DNA from: Agromyces badenianii
GTDB lineage: Bacteria > Actinomycetota > Actinomycetes > Actinomycetales > Microbacteriaceae
Reading direction: 5' to 3'
Assembly (NCBI RefSeq): GCF_003070885.1
Contig: NZ_CP028913.1
Span: forward strand, 1,178,001-1,242,000
Length of the DNA stretch: 64,000 nt
In this document: positions 44,801-54,518 of the stretch, piece by piece
How positions within the stretch are numbered: position 1 is the first letter of the stretch
Layout: each line of letters begins with the position of its first letter
The notes under the pieces: generated by a model
Databases searched by the model: none
Told to the model about the DNA's origin: nothing
Seen by the model: only the letters and a program-made list of their open reading frames with translations
Translations under genes and position numbers: made by a program

Positions 44801-46452
44801 GCCGCGCTGCGCAAGTGCGCTTCGCCGGCGAGTCGTGGTTCGTCGCGGTCGAAGACGTCAGCAGGCTGCGTGACGCGCTCGGGGTGCCGATCCCGCCGGG
44901 TCTGCCCGAGGTGTTCGGCGAGCCGGTCCGCGATCCGCTCGGCGACCTCGTCGCTCGCTTCGCGCGCACCCATGGGCCGTTCACGGCGCACGCAGTGGCG
45001 GCGCGGTTCGGCATCGGTCAGGTCGTGGCATCCGCCGCCCTCGCGAGGCTCGGCGGCGAACGCCGGGTGGTCGAGGGGGAGTTCCTGCCGCACGGTTCCG
45101 GCATGGAGTGGTGCGACAGCGGTGTTCTGCGGCGCATCCGTCGGCGGTCGCTCGCGGTACTCCGCAACGAGGTCGAGCCGGTCGAGTCGCGCGAGTTCGC
45201 GCGATTCCTGCCGGCGTGGCAGCACGTCGGCGGTCGACTCACCGGGGTCGACGGCGTCGCCGCGGTGATCGAGCAGCTCGAGGGCGCGCGCGTCCCGGCA
45301 TCGGCGTGGGAGGCCTACGTGCTTCCCGCACGCGTGGCCGATTACCGCCCGGGCATGCTCGACGAGCTGACCGGGGCCGGTGAGGTGCTCTGGGCCGGGT
45401 CCGGGTCGCTCGCCGGCGACGACGGGTGGATCAGCCTGCACCTGACCGAGGTCGCGGAGCTCACCCTGCCCCCGCCGGCGACCGCCCCGCTCGACCCGCT
45501 CGAGTCCGAGCTCATCGCAGTGCTCGGCGGGGGCGGAGGGTTCTTCTTCCGCCAGCTCGCCGAGGCCGTCGGGTCCGAAGACGACCGCGCGCTCGCCGAC
45601 GCCCTGTGGCGCCTGGTCTGGGCCGGGCTCGTGACGAACGACACCTTCGCGCCGGTGCGCGGCATGCTCACCGGCGGCGGAGCGCACAAGACGACGGCGC
45701 CGACACCGCGGGCCCGGCTCCGCGCGGGGTCGCTGTCCCGGCGCTCGCTCGCCGCGACCGTGCAGGCCGGGCGCACCGCGGCGGCACGCGCCAACCCGCC
45801 GCGTGCCGCGGGGCGCTGGTCGGTGCTGCCGCTCGCGAGCGCCGCAGCGACCCCGCGTGCGCACGCGCTCGGCGAGGCGTTGCTCGAGCGATACGGCGTC
45901 GTCACCCGGGGTTCCGTGGTCGCCGAGGGCCACCTCGGCGGCTTCGCGCTCGCGTACCGCACACTCTCGGGGTTCGAGGACTCCGGGCGGGTGCGGCGCG
46001 GCTACTTCATCGAAGGGCAGGGCGGTGCGCAGTTCGCGACGGGTGCCGCGGTCGATCGGCTTCGCGCCGCACCCAAGGGCGAGGCCGTCGCCCTCGCAGC
46101 GACCGATCCCGCCAATCCGTTCGGCGCCGCACTCGACTGGCCCGACTCCATCGGCGACGGCACGCACCGTCCGGCGCGCAAGGCCGGGGCGTTCGTCGCG
46201 ATCGTCGACGGCGAGGCGGTGCTCTACCTCGAACGCGGCGGACGCACCACGCTGGTGTTCACCGACGACGCCGAGGTCTTGGCGGCGGCGACGACGGCGC
46301 TCGCCGCGGCGCTGTCGCGTGGGCGGTCCGAGCGCCTGCGCGTCGAGACGGTGAACGGGGCGCCGGTGTTCGGGTCGCCGCTCGACCGGCCCCTGCGCAG
46401 CGCCGGGTTCCGCGAGACACCACGGGGGCTCCGCTTCGATGCCCGAGGGTGA
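41854..46452 (+). CDS. lhr: Lhr-family ATP-dependent DNA helicase
   Basis: This 1532-residue superfamily 2 helicase has motif I APTGSGKT (44-51), motif II DEIH (167-170), SAT in IGLSAT, motif VI QRLGRAGHQ, a winged-helix domain, and the long Lhr-specific C-terminal region (about 900-1532). Length matches full-size mycobacterial Lhr, a 3'-5' helicase of the DNA-repair type. I chose the ATG at 41854; a TTG four codons earlier is possible, and TTGAAT six bases before the ATG may be a -10 box. The stop lies inside the start of the nei gene, a 14-bp overlap, so the two are translated together. Confidence 0.94.
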   Translation: MAQPLDAFSPATRAWFTESFAAPTTVQQGAWEAISRGDHSLVVAPTGSGKTLAAFLWAIDRLHHEGADAKTTGTRVVYLSPLKALGVDVERNLRAPLVGIARTAAAHGLEVPEVSVGVRSGDTLPSERRSLVTRPPEILITTPESLFLMLTSAARETLRGVQTVIVDEIHALAGTKRGSHLALSLERLDELTARPVQRIGLSATVRPHAEVARFLGGTRPVTIVAPASGKRFDLRVTVPVDDLSDLAGETSSGSVWPHVEEAILDEVLAHRSTIVFANSRRLAERLTARLNELWAEREAVAAEVLAEAGAFGAADAASSAALDAGLPVPARGGAIARHSPAEAVGASGITGGAPPVIARSHHGSVSKEERALVEADLKSGRLRCVVATSSLELGIDMGAVDLVMQVESPPSVASGLQRLGRAGHQVGEVSKGLIFPKHRADVLHSAVVAERMIGGAIEELRIPANPLDVLAQQTIAATALDEWDVEAWFELVRRAAPYAALPRSAFDATLDLLAGRYPSDRFGELRARIVWDRDAGTIVGRRGAQRLAVTSGGTIPDRGLFGVFMVGEAGPGRRVGELDEEMVYESRVGDVFALGATSWRIQEITHDRVLVAPAFGEPGRLPFWKGDGIGRPAELGAAIGEFIAELAGAPTSDALVRSRAAGLDERAATNLVKFIDDQRAATRVVPDATNLVVERFRDELGDWRIVLHSPYGMRVHAPWALAIGARVREQSGVDAGAVASDDGVVLRMPDTGDDPPGAELFAFEPAELAELVTANVGGSALFAARFRECAARALILPRTHPGKRSPLWQQRQRASQLLEVARDFPDFPIVLEAVRECLQDVYDLPALTRLAERIERRELRFVEVTTESPSPFASSLLFGYVGAFMYEGDAPLAERRAAALSLDPALLAELLGTVELRELLDPEVVDEVERMLQRLHPDRVARGEEGVADLLSDLGPLTEAEVAARVDDETDAAVALASLVETRRAAQVRFAGESWFVAVEDVSRLRDALGVPIPPGLPEVFGEPVRDPLGDLVARFARTHGPFTAHAVAARFGIGQVVASAALARLGGERRVVEGEFLPHGSGMEWCDSGVLRRIRRRSLAVLRNEVEPVESREFARFLPAWQHVGGRLTGVDGVAAVIEQLEGARVPASAWEAYVLPARVADYRPGMLDELTGAGEVLWAGSGSLAGDDGWISLHLTEVAELTLPPPATAPLDPLESELIAVLGGGGGFFFRQLAEAVGSEDDRALADALWRLVWAGLVTNDTFAPVRGMLTGGGAHKTTAPTPRARLRAGSLSRRSLAATVQAGRTAAARANPPRAAGRWSVLPLASAAATPRAHALGEALLERYGVVTRGSVVAEGHLGGFALAYRTLSGFEDSGRVRRGYFIEGQGGAQFATGAAVDRLRAAPKGEAVALAATDPANPFGAALDWPDSIGDGTHRPARKAGAFVAIVDGEAVLYLERGGRTTLVFTDDAEVLAAATTALAAALSRGRSERLRVETVNGAPVFGSPLDRPLRSAGFRETPRGLRFDARG

Positions 46453-47215
46453 CACCGTCTTCCGCGCGGCGAGAGCGCTCGATGCCGTGCTCGCCGGGCG
46501 AACCGTGACCCGCTCCGACTTCCGCGTGCCCGCCTTCGCGACGGTCGACCTCGCCGGCGAACCGGTGCACTCGGTGGCCAGTCGCGGCAAGCACCTGCTC
46601 ATGCGCATCGGTGGCCAGGTCGTGCACTCGCATCTCAAGATGGAGGGGGAGTGGCGCGTGTTCCGCCTCGGCGAGCCCTGGCGACGCCCCGCCTGGCAGG
46701 CGCGCGCGATCATCGAGGTGCCGGATGCCTCGGCCGTCGGCTTCGAGCTCGGCACCCTCGAGATCTTCCCGGCGGGCGAAGAGGCGCAGCGTCTCTCGTA
46801 CCTCGGCCCCGATCTGCTCGGTGCGGAGTGGAGCGCGCTCGAGGCGGTACGCCGCCTCTCGAGCTCGCCCGAGATGCCGATCGCGGTCGCCCTCGGCGAG
46901 CAACGCCACCTCGCGGGCCTCGGAAACGTCTATGTCAACGAACTCTGCTTCCTCCGCGGCATCCTGCCGACGCGACCCGTCGCCGACGTCGATCTCGAGC
47001 CGCTCGTCGACCTCGCGAGCCGGGTCATGCGTGCGAACCGCGAGCGTGCGGTGCGCACGACGACGGGCGACACGCACCGCGGCCGTCAGCTCTGGGTGTA
47101 CGGGCGCGCCAGCGAGGCCTGCCGTCGCTGCGGCACGCGCATCGAGCACGGCCGCCTCGGGCGCAACGCGCTCGAACTGCGCGAGAGCTGGTGGTGCCCG
47201 AAATGCCAGCGGTAG
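46439..47215 (+). CDS. nei: Formamidopyrimidine-DNA glycosylase family protein (Nei2-type)
   Basis: A 258-residue bifunctional DNA glycosylase/AP lyase for oxidised bases. P2 and E3 of MPEGDTVFRAA are the catalytic N-terminus, which fixes the start exactly; a conserved lysine lies in SRGKHLLMRI. The helix-two-turn-helix is LAGLGNVYVNELCF and the zinc finger is C-x2-C-x16-C-x2-C at the C-terminus (CRRCGT..WWCPKCQR). It begins inside the end of lhr, linking helicase and glycosylase expression. Confidence 0.93.
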   Translation: MPEGDTVFRAARALDAVLAGRTVTRSDFRVPAFATVDLAGEPVHSVASRGKHLLMRIGGQVVHSHLKMEGEWRVFRLGEPWRRPAWQARAIIEVPDASAVGFELGTLEIFPAGEEAQRLSYLGPDLLGAEWSALEAVRRLSSSPEMPIAVALGEQRHLAGLGNVYVNELCFLRGILPTRPVADVDLEPLVDLASRVMRANRERAVRTTTGDTHRGRQLWVYGRASEACRRCGTRIEHGRLGRNALELRESWWCPKCQR

Positions 47216-47223
47216 GGCGCGGG

Positions 47224-47574
47224 TCAGGTGACCGGGCCGGTCCACTTCTCGCCGGGGCCCTGTCCGATCGCGTCGGGAATGACCGACGCCTCGCGGAACG
47301 CGAGCTGCAGCGACCGCAGCCCGTCGCGCAGGCTGCGCGCGTGCATGTCGCTGATCTCGGGTGCGCCGGCGGTGATGAGCCCTGCGAGCGCGTTGATGAG
47401 CTTGCGCGCCTCGTCGAGGTCGATCTGTTCGTCGGGGTCTTCTGCGAGCCCGACCTTGACGGCCGCGGCGCTCATGAGGTGCACGGCGGCGGTCGTGATG
47501 ATCTCGACCGCGGGCACCTCGGCGATGTCGCGGGTGGCGCCCTCGACGCTGGTCTCGTCTGAACTACTGTTCAC
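47224..47574 (-). CDS. DUF1844 domain-containing protein
   Basis: This 116-residue protein of unknown function has the DUF1844 core: EIITTAAVHLMSAAAVKVGL and DLDEARKLINALAGLI, both helical, and a Gly/Pro C-terminus. The GTG start follows AGAGGAAG. It is encoded divergently from infC across a shared 262-bp region, the usual actinobacterial arrangement. No motif suggests catalysis. Confidence 0.88.
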   Translation of the reverse strand: MNSSSDETSVEGATRDIAEVPAVEIITTAAVHLMSAAAVKVGLAEDPDEQIDLDEARKLINALAGLITAGAPEISDMHARSLRDGLRSLQLAFREASVIPDAIGQGPGEKWTGPVT

Positions 47575-47587
47575 GGACTTCCTCTGT

Positions 47588-47593
47588 TAGACT
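47588..47593 (+). promoter_or_regulatory. -10 box (TAGACT) of the infC-rpmI-rplT operon
   Basis: TAGACT lies 243 bp before infC. The resulting leader carries a CCGGGG/CCCCGG hairpin at 47604-47620. A matching -35 is unclear. A long leader is usual for this autoregulated operon, but I do not recognise a known L20 or IF3 leader element. Confidence 0.45.
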
Positions 47594-47836
47594 GCTTCGG
47601 GCTCCGGGGCTTCACCCCGGTACGAAAGTGGAGATTCTCCCACCCGCGCATACCGCTTCATCAAGGTTACCGGGTCGATTGCACTCCGCTCTCACGTCGC
47701 AAGACGGGGGAGTAGGCAGGGTGCCGCATGAGGTGCACGGTGGGATTCCGTGTGCGAATGCGTGGATTTCTCCTTTCGTCGTCGGGCGGCAACCGCCTCC
47801 CGGCCGAGCGAAACGCTTGAGTAGAGGAGAACACGC

Positions 47837-48457
<621 letters not shown>

Positions 48458-48512
48458 GCCAAACACCCCCGTCCGTCACCAGCGTGACGGCAGAACCAAG
48501 GAGAAATACGAG

Positions 48513-48707
48513 ATGCCGAAGCAGAAGACCCACTCCGGGTCCAAGAAGCGCTTCAAGATCACCGGCAGCGGCAAGATCAAGAAGCAGCAGGCCGGTATGC
48601 GCCACAACCTCGAGGTCAAGGCCTCGAAGCGCAAGGCCCGTCTGAACCAGGACAAGGTCGTGTCGGCCCCCGACGCCAAGGTCATCAAGAAGCTTCTCGG
48701 CCGCTGA
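48513..48707 (+). CDS. rpmI: 50S ribosomal protein L35
   Basis: This 64-residue basic protein ([20 protein letters not shown]) is a typical L35. AAGGAG precedes the ATG by eight bases. It sits between infC and rplT as in nearly all bacteria. Confidence 0.97.
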   Translation: MPKQKTHSGSKKRFKITGSGKIKKQQAGMRHNLEVKASKRKARLNQDKVVSAPDAKVIKKLLGR

Positions 48708-48739
48708 GCCGCGAGACCCGTTAAGGAAGAAACAGAGTC

Positions 48740-49126
48740 ATGGCAAGAGTGAAGCGGGCGGTCAACGCCCACAAGAAGCGCCGGGTCATCCTCGAGCGCG
48801 CCGAGGGTTACCGCGGCCAGCGTTCGCGTCTGTACCGCAAGGCGAAGGAGCAGGTCACCCACTCGCTCGTCTACGCGTACCGCGACCGCCGTCAGAAGAA
48901 GGGCGACTTCCGTCGCCTCTGGATCCAGCGCATCAACGCGGCGTCGCGTGCGAACGGCCTCACCTACAACCGTCTGATCCAGGGTCTCGGCCTGGCCGGC
49001 ATCGAGGTCGACCGTCGCATCCTCGCCGACCTCGCGGTCAACGAGCCCGCGACGTTCGCCGCGCTCGTCGAGTCGGCCAAGAAGGCCCTCCCGGCCGACA
49101 CCTCGGCCCCGAAGACCGCCGCGTAA
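48740..49126 (+). CDS. rplT: 50S ribosomal protein L20
   Basis: A 128-residue protein binding 23S rRNA early in assembly ([38 protein letters not shown]). The tail has about ten extra residues rich in Ala. In other bacteria L20 represses this operon by binding the leader; whether it does here is not visible. A strong terminator follows 22 bp after the stop. Confidence 0.97.
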   Translation: MARVKRAVNAHKKRRVILERAEGYRGQRSRLYRKAKEQVTHSLVYAYRDRRQKKGDFRRLWIQRINAASRANGLTYNRLIQGLGLAGIEVDRRILADLAVNEPATFAALVESAKKALPADTSAPKTAA

Positions 49127-49148
49127 GCAGCGTCCTTCCGCATTCGTT

Positions 49149-49177
49149 CGGCCCGGCACCCTCGTGGTGCCGGGCCG
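49149..49177 (+). terminator. Terminator of the infC operon
   Basis: A perfect 12-bp stem (CGGCCCGGCACC and complement) with loop CTCGT, followed by TTCCG, lies just after rplT. Confidence 0.75.
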
Positions 49178-49193
49178 TTCCGCATCCCGGCAA

Positions 49194-49199
49194 TAGACT
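49194..49199 (+). promoter_or_regulatory. -10 box (TAGACT) of the rRNA methyltransferase gene
   Basis: TAGACT is followed by 6 nt and the ATG at 49206, giving a leaderless transcript just after the rplT terminator. Confidence 0.55.
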
Positions 49200-49205
49200 G
49201 GAGCC

Positions 49206-50018
49206 ATGCTCGAGAATCCCCGGTCGCCGCGCGTCCGCGCCGTCGCGAAGCTCGCCAAGAAGGCGGCTCGAGTCGAGAGCGGCCTGTTCCTGCTCGAGGG
49301 TCCGCAGGCGGTCGCCGAGGCGCTGACGTTCCGGCCGCAGCTCGTCATCGAGCTGTTCGCCACACCCAGTGCACTCGAGCGCTACGGCGAGATCGCCGAC
49401 GCTGCCGCAGCGGCCGACGTCGAGGTCGAGTTCGTCACCGAAGAGGTGCTCGACTCGATGGCCGACACGGTGACGCCGCAGGGGTTCATCGCCGTCTGCC
49501 GGCAGTTCCCGACCGCAGTGAAAGACGTGTTCGCGGCGGGTCCGAAGCTCGTGGCCATCCTCGAAGAGGTGCGCGATCCGGGCAACGCCGGCACGATCGT
49601 GCGCGCGGCCGACGCCGCGGGCGCCGACGCGGTCATCTTCACCGGTCGCACCGTCGACCTGTACAACCCGAAGGTCGTGCGTTCCTCGACCGGCTCCATC
49701 TTCCACCTCCCGGTCGCCATCGGCGCCGAGCTCGAAGACGTGCTCGTGCGTGCCCGCGCGGCGGGGCTCACGGTGCTCGCCGCCGACGTGAAGGGCGACG
49801 ATCTGCTCGCCGCGCGCAACGACGGCGTCCTCGCGGGGCCGACGGCGTGGCTGTTCGGCAACGAGGCCAGGGGCCTGCCCGCCGAGCAGCTCGAGCTCGC
49901 CGACCGTGTCGTGACGGTGCCCATCTACGGCCACGCAGAGTCGATGAATCTCGCCACCGCGGCATCCGTCTGCCTCTACGAGAGCGCCTTCGCGCAGCGC
50001 AGCGCGCATCACGGTTAG
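49206..50018 (+). CDS. TrmH/SpoU-family RNA 2'-O-ribose methyltransferase
   Basis: This 270-residue protein has an N-terminal substrate-binding domain (about 1-100, [13 protein letters not shown]) and a SPOUT knot domain with the family motifs [29 protein letters not shown] and [17 protein letters not shown]. It is the TsnR/RlmB-like protein regularly found after rplT. The target (23S rRNA or tRNA) cannot be fixed from the sequence. Confidence 0.9.
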   Translation: MLENPRSPRVRAVAKLAKKAARVESGLFLLEGPQAVAEALTFRPQLVIELFATPSALERYGEIADAAAAADVEVEFVTEEVLDSMADTVTPQGFIAVCRQFPTAVKDVFAAGPKLVAILEEVRDPGNAGTIVRAADAAGADAVIFTGRTVDLYNPKVVRSSTGSIFHLPVAIGAELEDVLVRARAAGLTVLAADVKGDDLLAARNDGVLAGPTAWLFGNEARGLPAEQLELADRVVTVPIYGHAESMNLATAASVCLYESAFAQRSAHHG

Positions 50019-50061
50019 ATAACCACCTGGCCGTGGCTTGATGCTGAGCCCCGGATCCCCC

Positions 50062-50067
50062 TAGTTT
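50062..50067 (+). promoter_or_regulatory. -10 box (TAGTTT) of the gluABCD-like operon
   Basis: TAGTTT is followed by 7 nt and the ATG at 50075. It is embedded in CCCCCTAGTTTTGGGGG, whose C5/G5 arms could form an operator or small hairpin. Confidence 0.5.
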
Positions 50068-50074
50068 TGGGGGT

Positions 50075-50863
<789 letters not shown>

Positions 50864-50915
50864 ACCTGCGCTGCCACGAGCGGCGAGGAACCATCACACA
50901 GGAAGAGGCAGAGAC

Positions 50916-51776
50916 ATGAAACGCATGAGAATGGCACTCGTCGCGGCCGCCGCGGTGTCGGCGCTCGCCCTCGCCGGCTGCGCCGGCGGCGGCGACACGG
51001 CTGAGCCGTCGGCTGAGCCGGCGCCCACCTTCGAAGCCGGAACGACCATGGCGAAGCTCGCCGAGGCCGGCGAGATCACCATCGGCACGAAGTTCGACCA
51101 GCCCCTCTTCGGCCTCAAGGGCCCGTCGGGTGCCCCCGAGGGCTTCGATGTCGAGATCGCCAAGATCGTCGCATCCGAGCTCGGCATCGATGAAGAGAAC
51201 ATCACGTGGACCGAGACGGTCTCGGCCAACCGCGAACCCTTCATCGAGAACGGCCAGGTCGACATCGTCGTGGCGACGTACACGATCAACGACAAGCGCA
51301 AAGAGGTCGTCTCCTTCGCCGGGCCGTACTACCTGGCCGGTCAGTCGATCCTGACGCTCGCCGACAACGACGACATCAAGAGCGAAGAAGACCTCGTCGG
51401 GCAGCCCGTGTGCTCGGTCACCGGTTCCACGCCTGCCGCGAACCTGAAGGAGCTCGGCGCCGAGGTCATCGAGACCGACACGTACACCAACTGCCTCGAG
51501 CCGCTGCGCAGCGGCCAGGTGGTCGCGGTGTCGACCGACAACGTCATCCTCGCGGGCCTCGCCGCCCAGAACGAGGGCGAGTTCAAGATCGTCGGCAAGC
51601 CCTTCACCGAAGAGCCCTACGGCATCGGCCTCGCGCTCGAAGACACCGAATTCCGCAACTGGATCAACGACGTCCTCGAGGAGGCCTACGAAGACGGCCG
51701 CTACGAGGAGGCGTGGAACTCCACCGCCGGAACCGTGCTGCCCTTCGTCGAGCCGCCGGCAGTCGACCGCTACTGA
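50916..51776 (+). CDS. gluB: Amino-acid ABC transporter substrate-binding lipoprotein (GluB-like)
   Basis: This 286-residue lipoprotein has a signal peptide with lipobox LAGC (19-22), so C22 is the lipid anchor. The mature part is a family 3 solute-binding protein: EITIGTKFDQPLFG, GFDVEIAKIVASELGI and the WTETVSANREPFIENGQVD block. Two cysteines near residues 165 and 193 may form a disulphide. A GGAAGAGG ribosome binding site precedes the ATG. It delivers substrate to the GluC/GluD permease. Confidence 0.92.
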   Translation: MKRMRMALVAAAAVSALALAGCAGGGDTAEPSAEPAPTFEAGTTMAKLAEAGEITIGTKFDQPLFGLKGPSGAPEGFDVEIAKIVASELGIDEENITWTETVSANREPFIENGQVDIVVATYTINDKRKEVVSFAGPYYLAGQSILTLADNDDIKSEEDLVGQPVCSVTGSTPAANLKELGAEVIETDTYTNCLEPLRSGQVVAVSTDNVILAGLAAQNEGEFKIVGKPFTEEPYGIGLALEDTEFRNWINDVLEEAYEDGRYEEAWNSTAGTVLPFVEPPAVDRY

Positions 51777-51843
51777 TCGGTGCGCGTCCCGGGCGGGCAT
51801 CGCCCGGGACGCGTCCCACCCCTACTGACCGGAACGGAGACTC

Positions 51844-52491
51844 GTGGACGCCGTCATCGAGAACCTGCCGACCTACTTCGAGGGCTTCAGGATGACCCTG
51901 CTGCTGCTCGTCGTGAGCGGCGTCTCGGCGCTCATCCTCGGCACGATCATCGCGGCGATGCGCATTTCGCCGGTCGGGTCGCTGCGCGTGTTCGCGACCG
52001 TGTACACCGAGTTGGTGCGCAACACCCCGCTCACCCTCGTGCTCTTCTTCTGCGCGATCATCCTGCCGTACCTCGGCTCGCGTCTCGACTACGTCACGGC
52101 CGCGCTGATCGGTCTATCGGTCTACACCTCGCCCTTCGTGGCGGAGGCCCTCCGCTCCGGCATCAACGGCGTTCCGATCGGCCAGGCAGAGGCCGCTCGC
52201 AGCGTCGGGCTCGGCTTCGGCCAGACGGTCAGCCTCGTCGTGATGCCGCAGGCGTTCCGCATGACGATCCCGCCGCTCATCAACGTCTTCATCGCGCTCA
52301 CGAAGAACACCTCGGTCGCCGGTGGATTCTTCGTCTTCGAGCTGTTCGCCGCGACACGTGAGCTGGCGAACGCGAACGGCAACGCCGTCATCGCCATCCT
52401 CCTCGGCGCGGCGACGCTCTACCTGGTGATCACGATCCCGCTCGGCGTGCTCGCGGCCCAACTCGAACGCAAATGGGTGGTGCAGCGATGA
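51844..52491 (+). CDS. gluC: Amino-acid ABC transporter permease (GluC-like)
   Basis: A 215-residue His/Glu/Gln/Arg/opine-family permease with about five transmembrane helices and the EAA loop EAARSVGLGFGQTVSLVVMPQ that contacts the ATPase. The GTG start follows GGAACGGAGA. Its last codons overlap the start of the second permease (ATGA), giving equal amounts of the two subunits. Confidence 0.92.
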   Translation: MDAVIENLPTYFEGFRMTLLLLVVSGVSALILGTIIAAMRISPVGSLRVFATVYTELVRNTPLTLVLFFCAIILPYLGSRLDYVTAALIGLSVYTSPFVAEALRSGINGVPIGQAEAARSVGLGFGQTVSLVVMPQAFRMTIPPLINVFIALTKNTSVAGGFFVFELFAATRELANANGNAVIAILLGAATLYLVITIPLGVLAAQLERKWVVQR

Positions 52492-53414
52492 GCAACTCAT
52501 CGGTCCTCTTCGATGCCCCTGGCCCCAAGGCGCGCCGCGTCTCGCTGACCTCCTCGATCATCGCGGGAGTGCTCATCATCGCGGGCCTCGCCTGGATGGC
52601 GTGGACCCTCGCCCAGCCCCGCGACAGCGGCGGCATCACGCTTCCCGGGTTCTTCGACCCCAGCCGGTGGGACATCTTCGCCGATCCCGAGGTCTGGCAG
52701 TTCATCATCACCGACGGAGTGCTCGGCACGTTGCGCGCGGCGCTCGTCGCCTCGGTCTTCGCGGTCGCGCTCGGCATCCTGTTCTCGCTCCTGCGCAGCT
52801 CCGAGATCGCATGGATCCGCATTCCGACCACGGTCGTGCTCGAGTTCCTGCGCGGCATGCCGGTGCTGCTCATGATGCTGTTCATCCTGCTGGTGCTGAA
52901 CACCGGCGCGTACTGGGCAGTGGTCGCGGCGCTCAGCCTCTACAACGGCGCCCTCATCGGCGAGGCGCTCCGCGCCGGACTCGCCGCCCTCCCGCGCGGT
53001 CAGCGCGAGGCCGGCCTCAGCCTCGGCATGCGCCCCCTGCAGTCGAAGATGCTCGTCGAGTTCCCGCAGGCGTTCCGCCAGATGCTGCCGATCATCGTCG
53101 CCCAGCTCGTCGTGCTGCTGAAAGACACGTCGCTCGGCTACATCGTGGGCTACTCCGAGTTGCTGCGGGTCAACATGAACAACCTCGGCAGCTTCTACGG
53201 CAACCGCTACCTGTTCTCGCTCTTCGTCGTCACCCTCGTGCTGTACCTGATCATGAACCTCACGCTGTCATGGTTCGCGCGGTGGCTGTCGAAGCGCACC
53301 GCGTCGAAGTCGAGCGGCAAGCGGCTGGACCCTGAAGACCCGAACCAGGCGATGCTCGTTGCACAGGCCACTGCCGCTGCGAAGCAGTCGCATGCGCAGC
53401 CCGGCAGTTTCTGA
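52488..53414 (+). CDS. gluD: Amino-acid ABC transporter permease (GluD-like)
   Basis: This 308-residue second permease subunit has an extra N-terminal transmembrane helix (about 24-42), five further helices and the EAA loop REAGLSLGMRPLQSKMLVEFPQ shortened in the usual way. I chose the ATG at 52488, which overlaps the gluC stop; an ATG five codons upstream is in frame but has no better support. The polar C-terminus is rich in Lys, Ala and Gln. Last gene of the transporter operon. Confidence 0.92.
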   Translation: MSNSSVLFDAPGPKARRVSLTSSIIAGVLIIAGLAWMAWTLAQPRDSGGITLPGFFDPSRWDIFADPEVWQFIITDGVLGTLRAALVASVFAVALGILFSLLRSSEIAWIRIPTTVVLEFLRGMPVLLMMLFILLVLNTGAYWAVVAALSLYNGALIGEALRAGLAALPRGQREAGLSLGMRPLQSKMLVEFPQAFRQMLPIIVAQLVVLLKDTSLGYIVGYSELLRVNMNNLGSFYGNRYLFSLFVVTLVLYLIMNLTLSWFARWLSKRTASKSSGKRLDPEDPNQAMLVAQATAAAKQSHAQPGSF

Positions 53415-53460
53415 CCCGTCGGGCCGATCCACGGGCACCAAGCCCGCGACAGAGGGCGAC

Positions 53461-53466
53461 TAGACT
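53461..53466 (+). promoter_or_regulatory. -10 box (TAGACT) of pheST
   Basis: TAGACT is followed by 8 nt and the GTG of pheS at 53475, so the transcript is nearly or fully leaderless. No T-box or attenuator was seen. Confidence 0.5.
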
Positions 53467-53474
53467 CGATTCTC

Positions 53475-54515
53475 GTGTCCGAGCCCCGTGAAATCACCGA
53501 GACCGCCGTCCAGGCGGCGGTCGACGCCGCCCTCGCGGCCATCGCCGCTGCGGGCGACTCCGCCGCGCTGAAGCAGGTCCGCACCGAGCACACCGGCGAG
53601 AAGTCGGCCCTCGCGCTGCTCAACGCCGAGCTCCGCAACGTGCCCAGCGAGCAGAAGGCCGCCCTCGGCAAGCTCGTCGGTGGTGCCCGCGGCCGGGTGA
53701 GCCAAGCGTTCGCCGCACGTGAGGCCGAGATCCTCGAGGCCGAGGCCGCCGCGCAACTCGAGGCCGAGACGGTGGATGTCACGGCGCTGGCGTCACGGTA
53801 CCGGCCGGGTTCGCGGCATCCGCTCACCCTTCTTCAAGACCGGGTCTGCGACGTGTTCACCGGCATGGGCTGGGAGATCGCCGAAGGGCCCGAAGTCGAG
53901 AGCGAGTGGTTCAACTTCGACGCGCTGAACTTCGACGCCGACCACCCCGCGCGCGCGATGCAGGACACCTTCTTCGTCGACCCGCCTGAGGCGCACCTCG
54001 TGCTCCGCACGCACACGAGCCCGGTGCAGATCCGCTCGATGCTCGAGCGCGAGCTGCCGCTCTACGTGCTGGCTCCCGGCCGGGTCTACCGCACCGACGA
54101 GTTCGACGCGACGCACCTGCCCGTCTTCATGCAGTTCGAGGGCGTCGCGGTCGACAAGGGGCTGACGATGGCGCACCTCAAGGGCACCCTCGATCAATTC
54201 GTGAAGTCGATCTTCGGCGACGAGGCGAAGATCCGTCTGCGGCCGAGCTACTTCCCCTTCACCGAGCCCTCGGCCGAGCTCGACTTCTGGCACCCGACCT
54301 TCAAAGACGGGCCGCGCTGGATCGAGTGGGGCGGCTGCGGCATGATGCACCCCAACGTGCTGAAGGCGGCCGGCATCGACCCCGAGGTCTACACCGGGTT
54401 CGCGTTCGGCATGGGCATCGAGCGCGGGCTCATGCTCCGCAACGACGTGCAGGACATGCGCGAAATGGTCGAGGGAGACATTCGCTTCTCCCAGCAGTTC
54501 GGAATGGTGGTCTAG
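53475..54515 (+). CDS. pheS: Phenylalanine--tRNA ligase alpha subunit
   Basis: A 346-residue class II synthetase catalytic subunit. An N-terminal coiled coil (about 1-90) binds tRNA; class II motifs include FNFDALNFDADHPARAMQDTF, RTHTSPVQIRSM (motif 2 area) and GFAFGMGIERGLML (motif 3). The GTG start lies 8 nt after a -10 box. pheT follows after 3 bp; the two form an alpha2beta2 enzyme. Confidence 0.97.
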   Translation: MSEPREITETAVQAAVDAALAAIAAAGDSAALKQVRTEHTGEKSALALLNAELRNVPSEQKAALGKLVGGARGRVSQAFAAREAEILEAEAAAQLEAETVDVTALASRYRPGSRHPLTLLQDRVCDVFTGMGWEIAEGPEVESEWFNFDALNFDADHPARAMQDTFFVDPPEAHLVLRTHTSPVQIRSMLERELPLYVLAPGRVYRTDEFDATHLPVFMQFEGVAVDKGLTMAHLKGTLDQFVKSIFGDEAKIRLRPSYFPFTEPSAELDFWHPTFKDGPRWIEWGGCGMMHPNVLKAAGIDPEVYTGFAFGMGIERGLMLRNDVQDMREMVEGDIRFSQQFGMVV

Positions 54516-54518
54516 AAC

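Noticed and set aside
42805..46755. 1316-codon minus-strand frame over lhr
   Set aside because: Arg/Glu/His-rich antisense shadow of a highly conserved helicase; no start signal or domain.
49981..50056. Terminator between the TrmH-family gene and gluA
   Set aside because: GCATCA and TGATGC arms exist but the stem is broken by mismatches and a bulge, so it is not convincing.
53415..53474. T-box or attenuator upstream of pheST
   Set aside because: The gap is 60 bp and the -10 box lies 8 nt from the start, leaving no leader.
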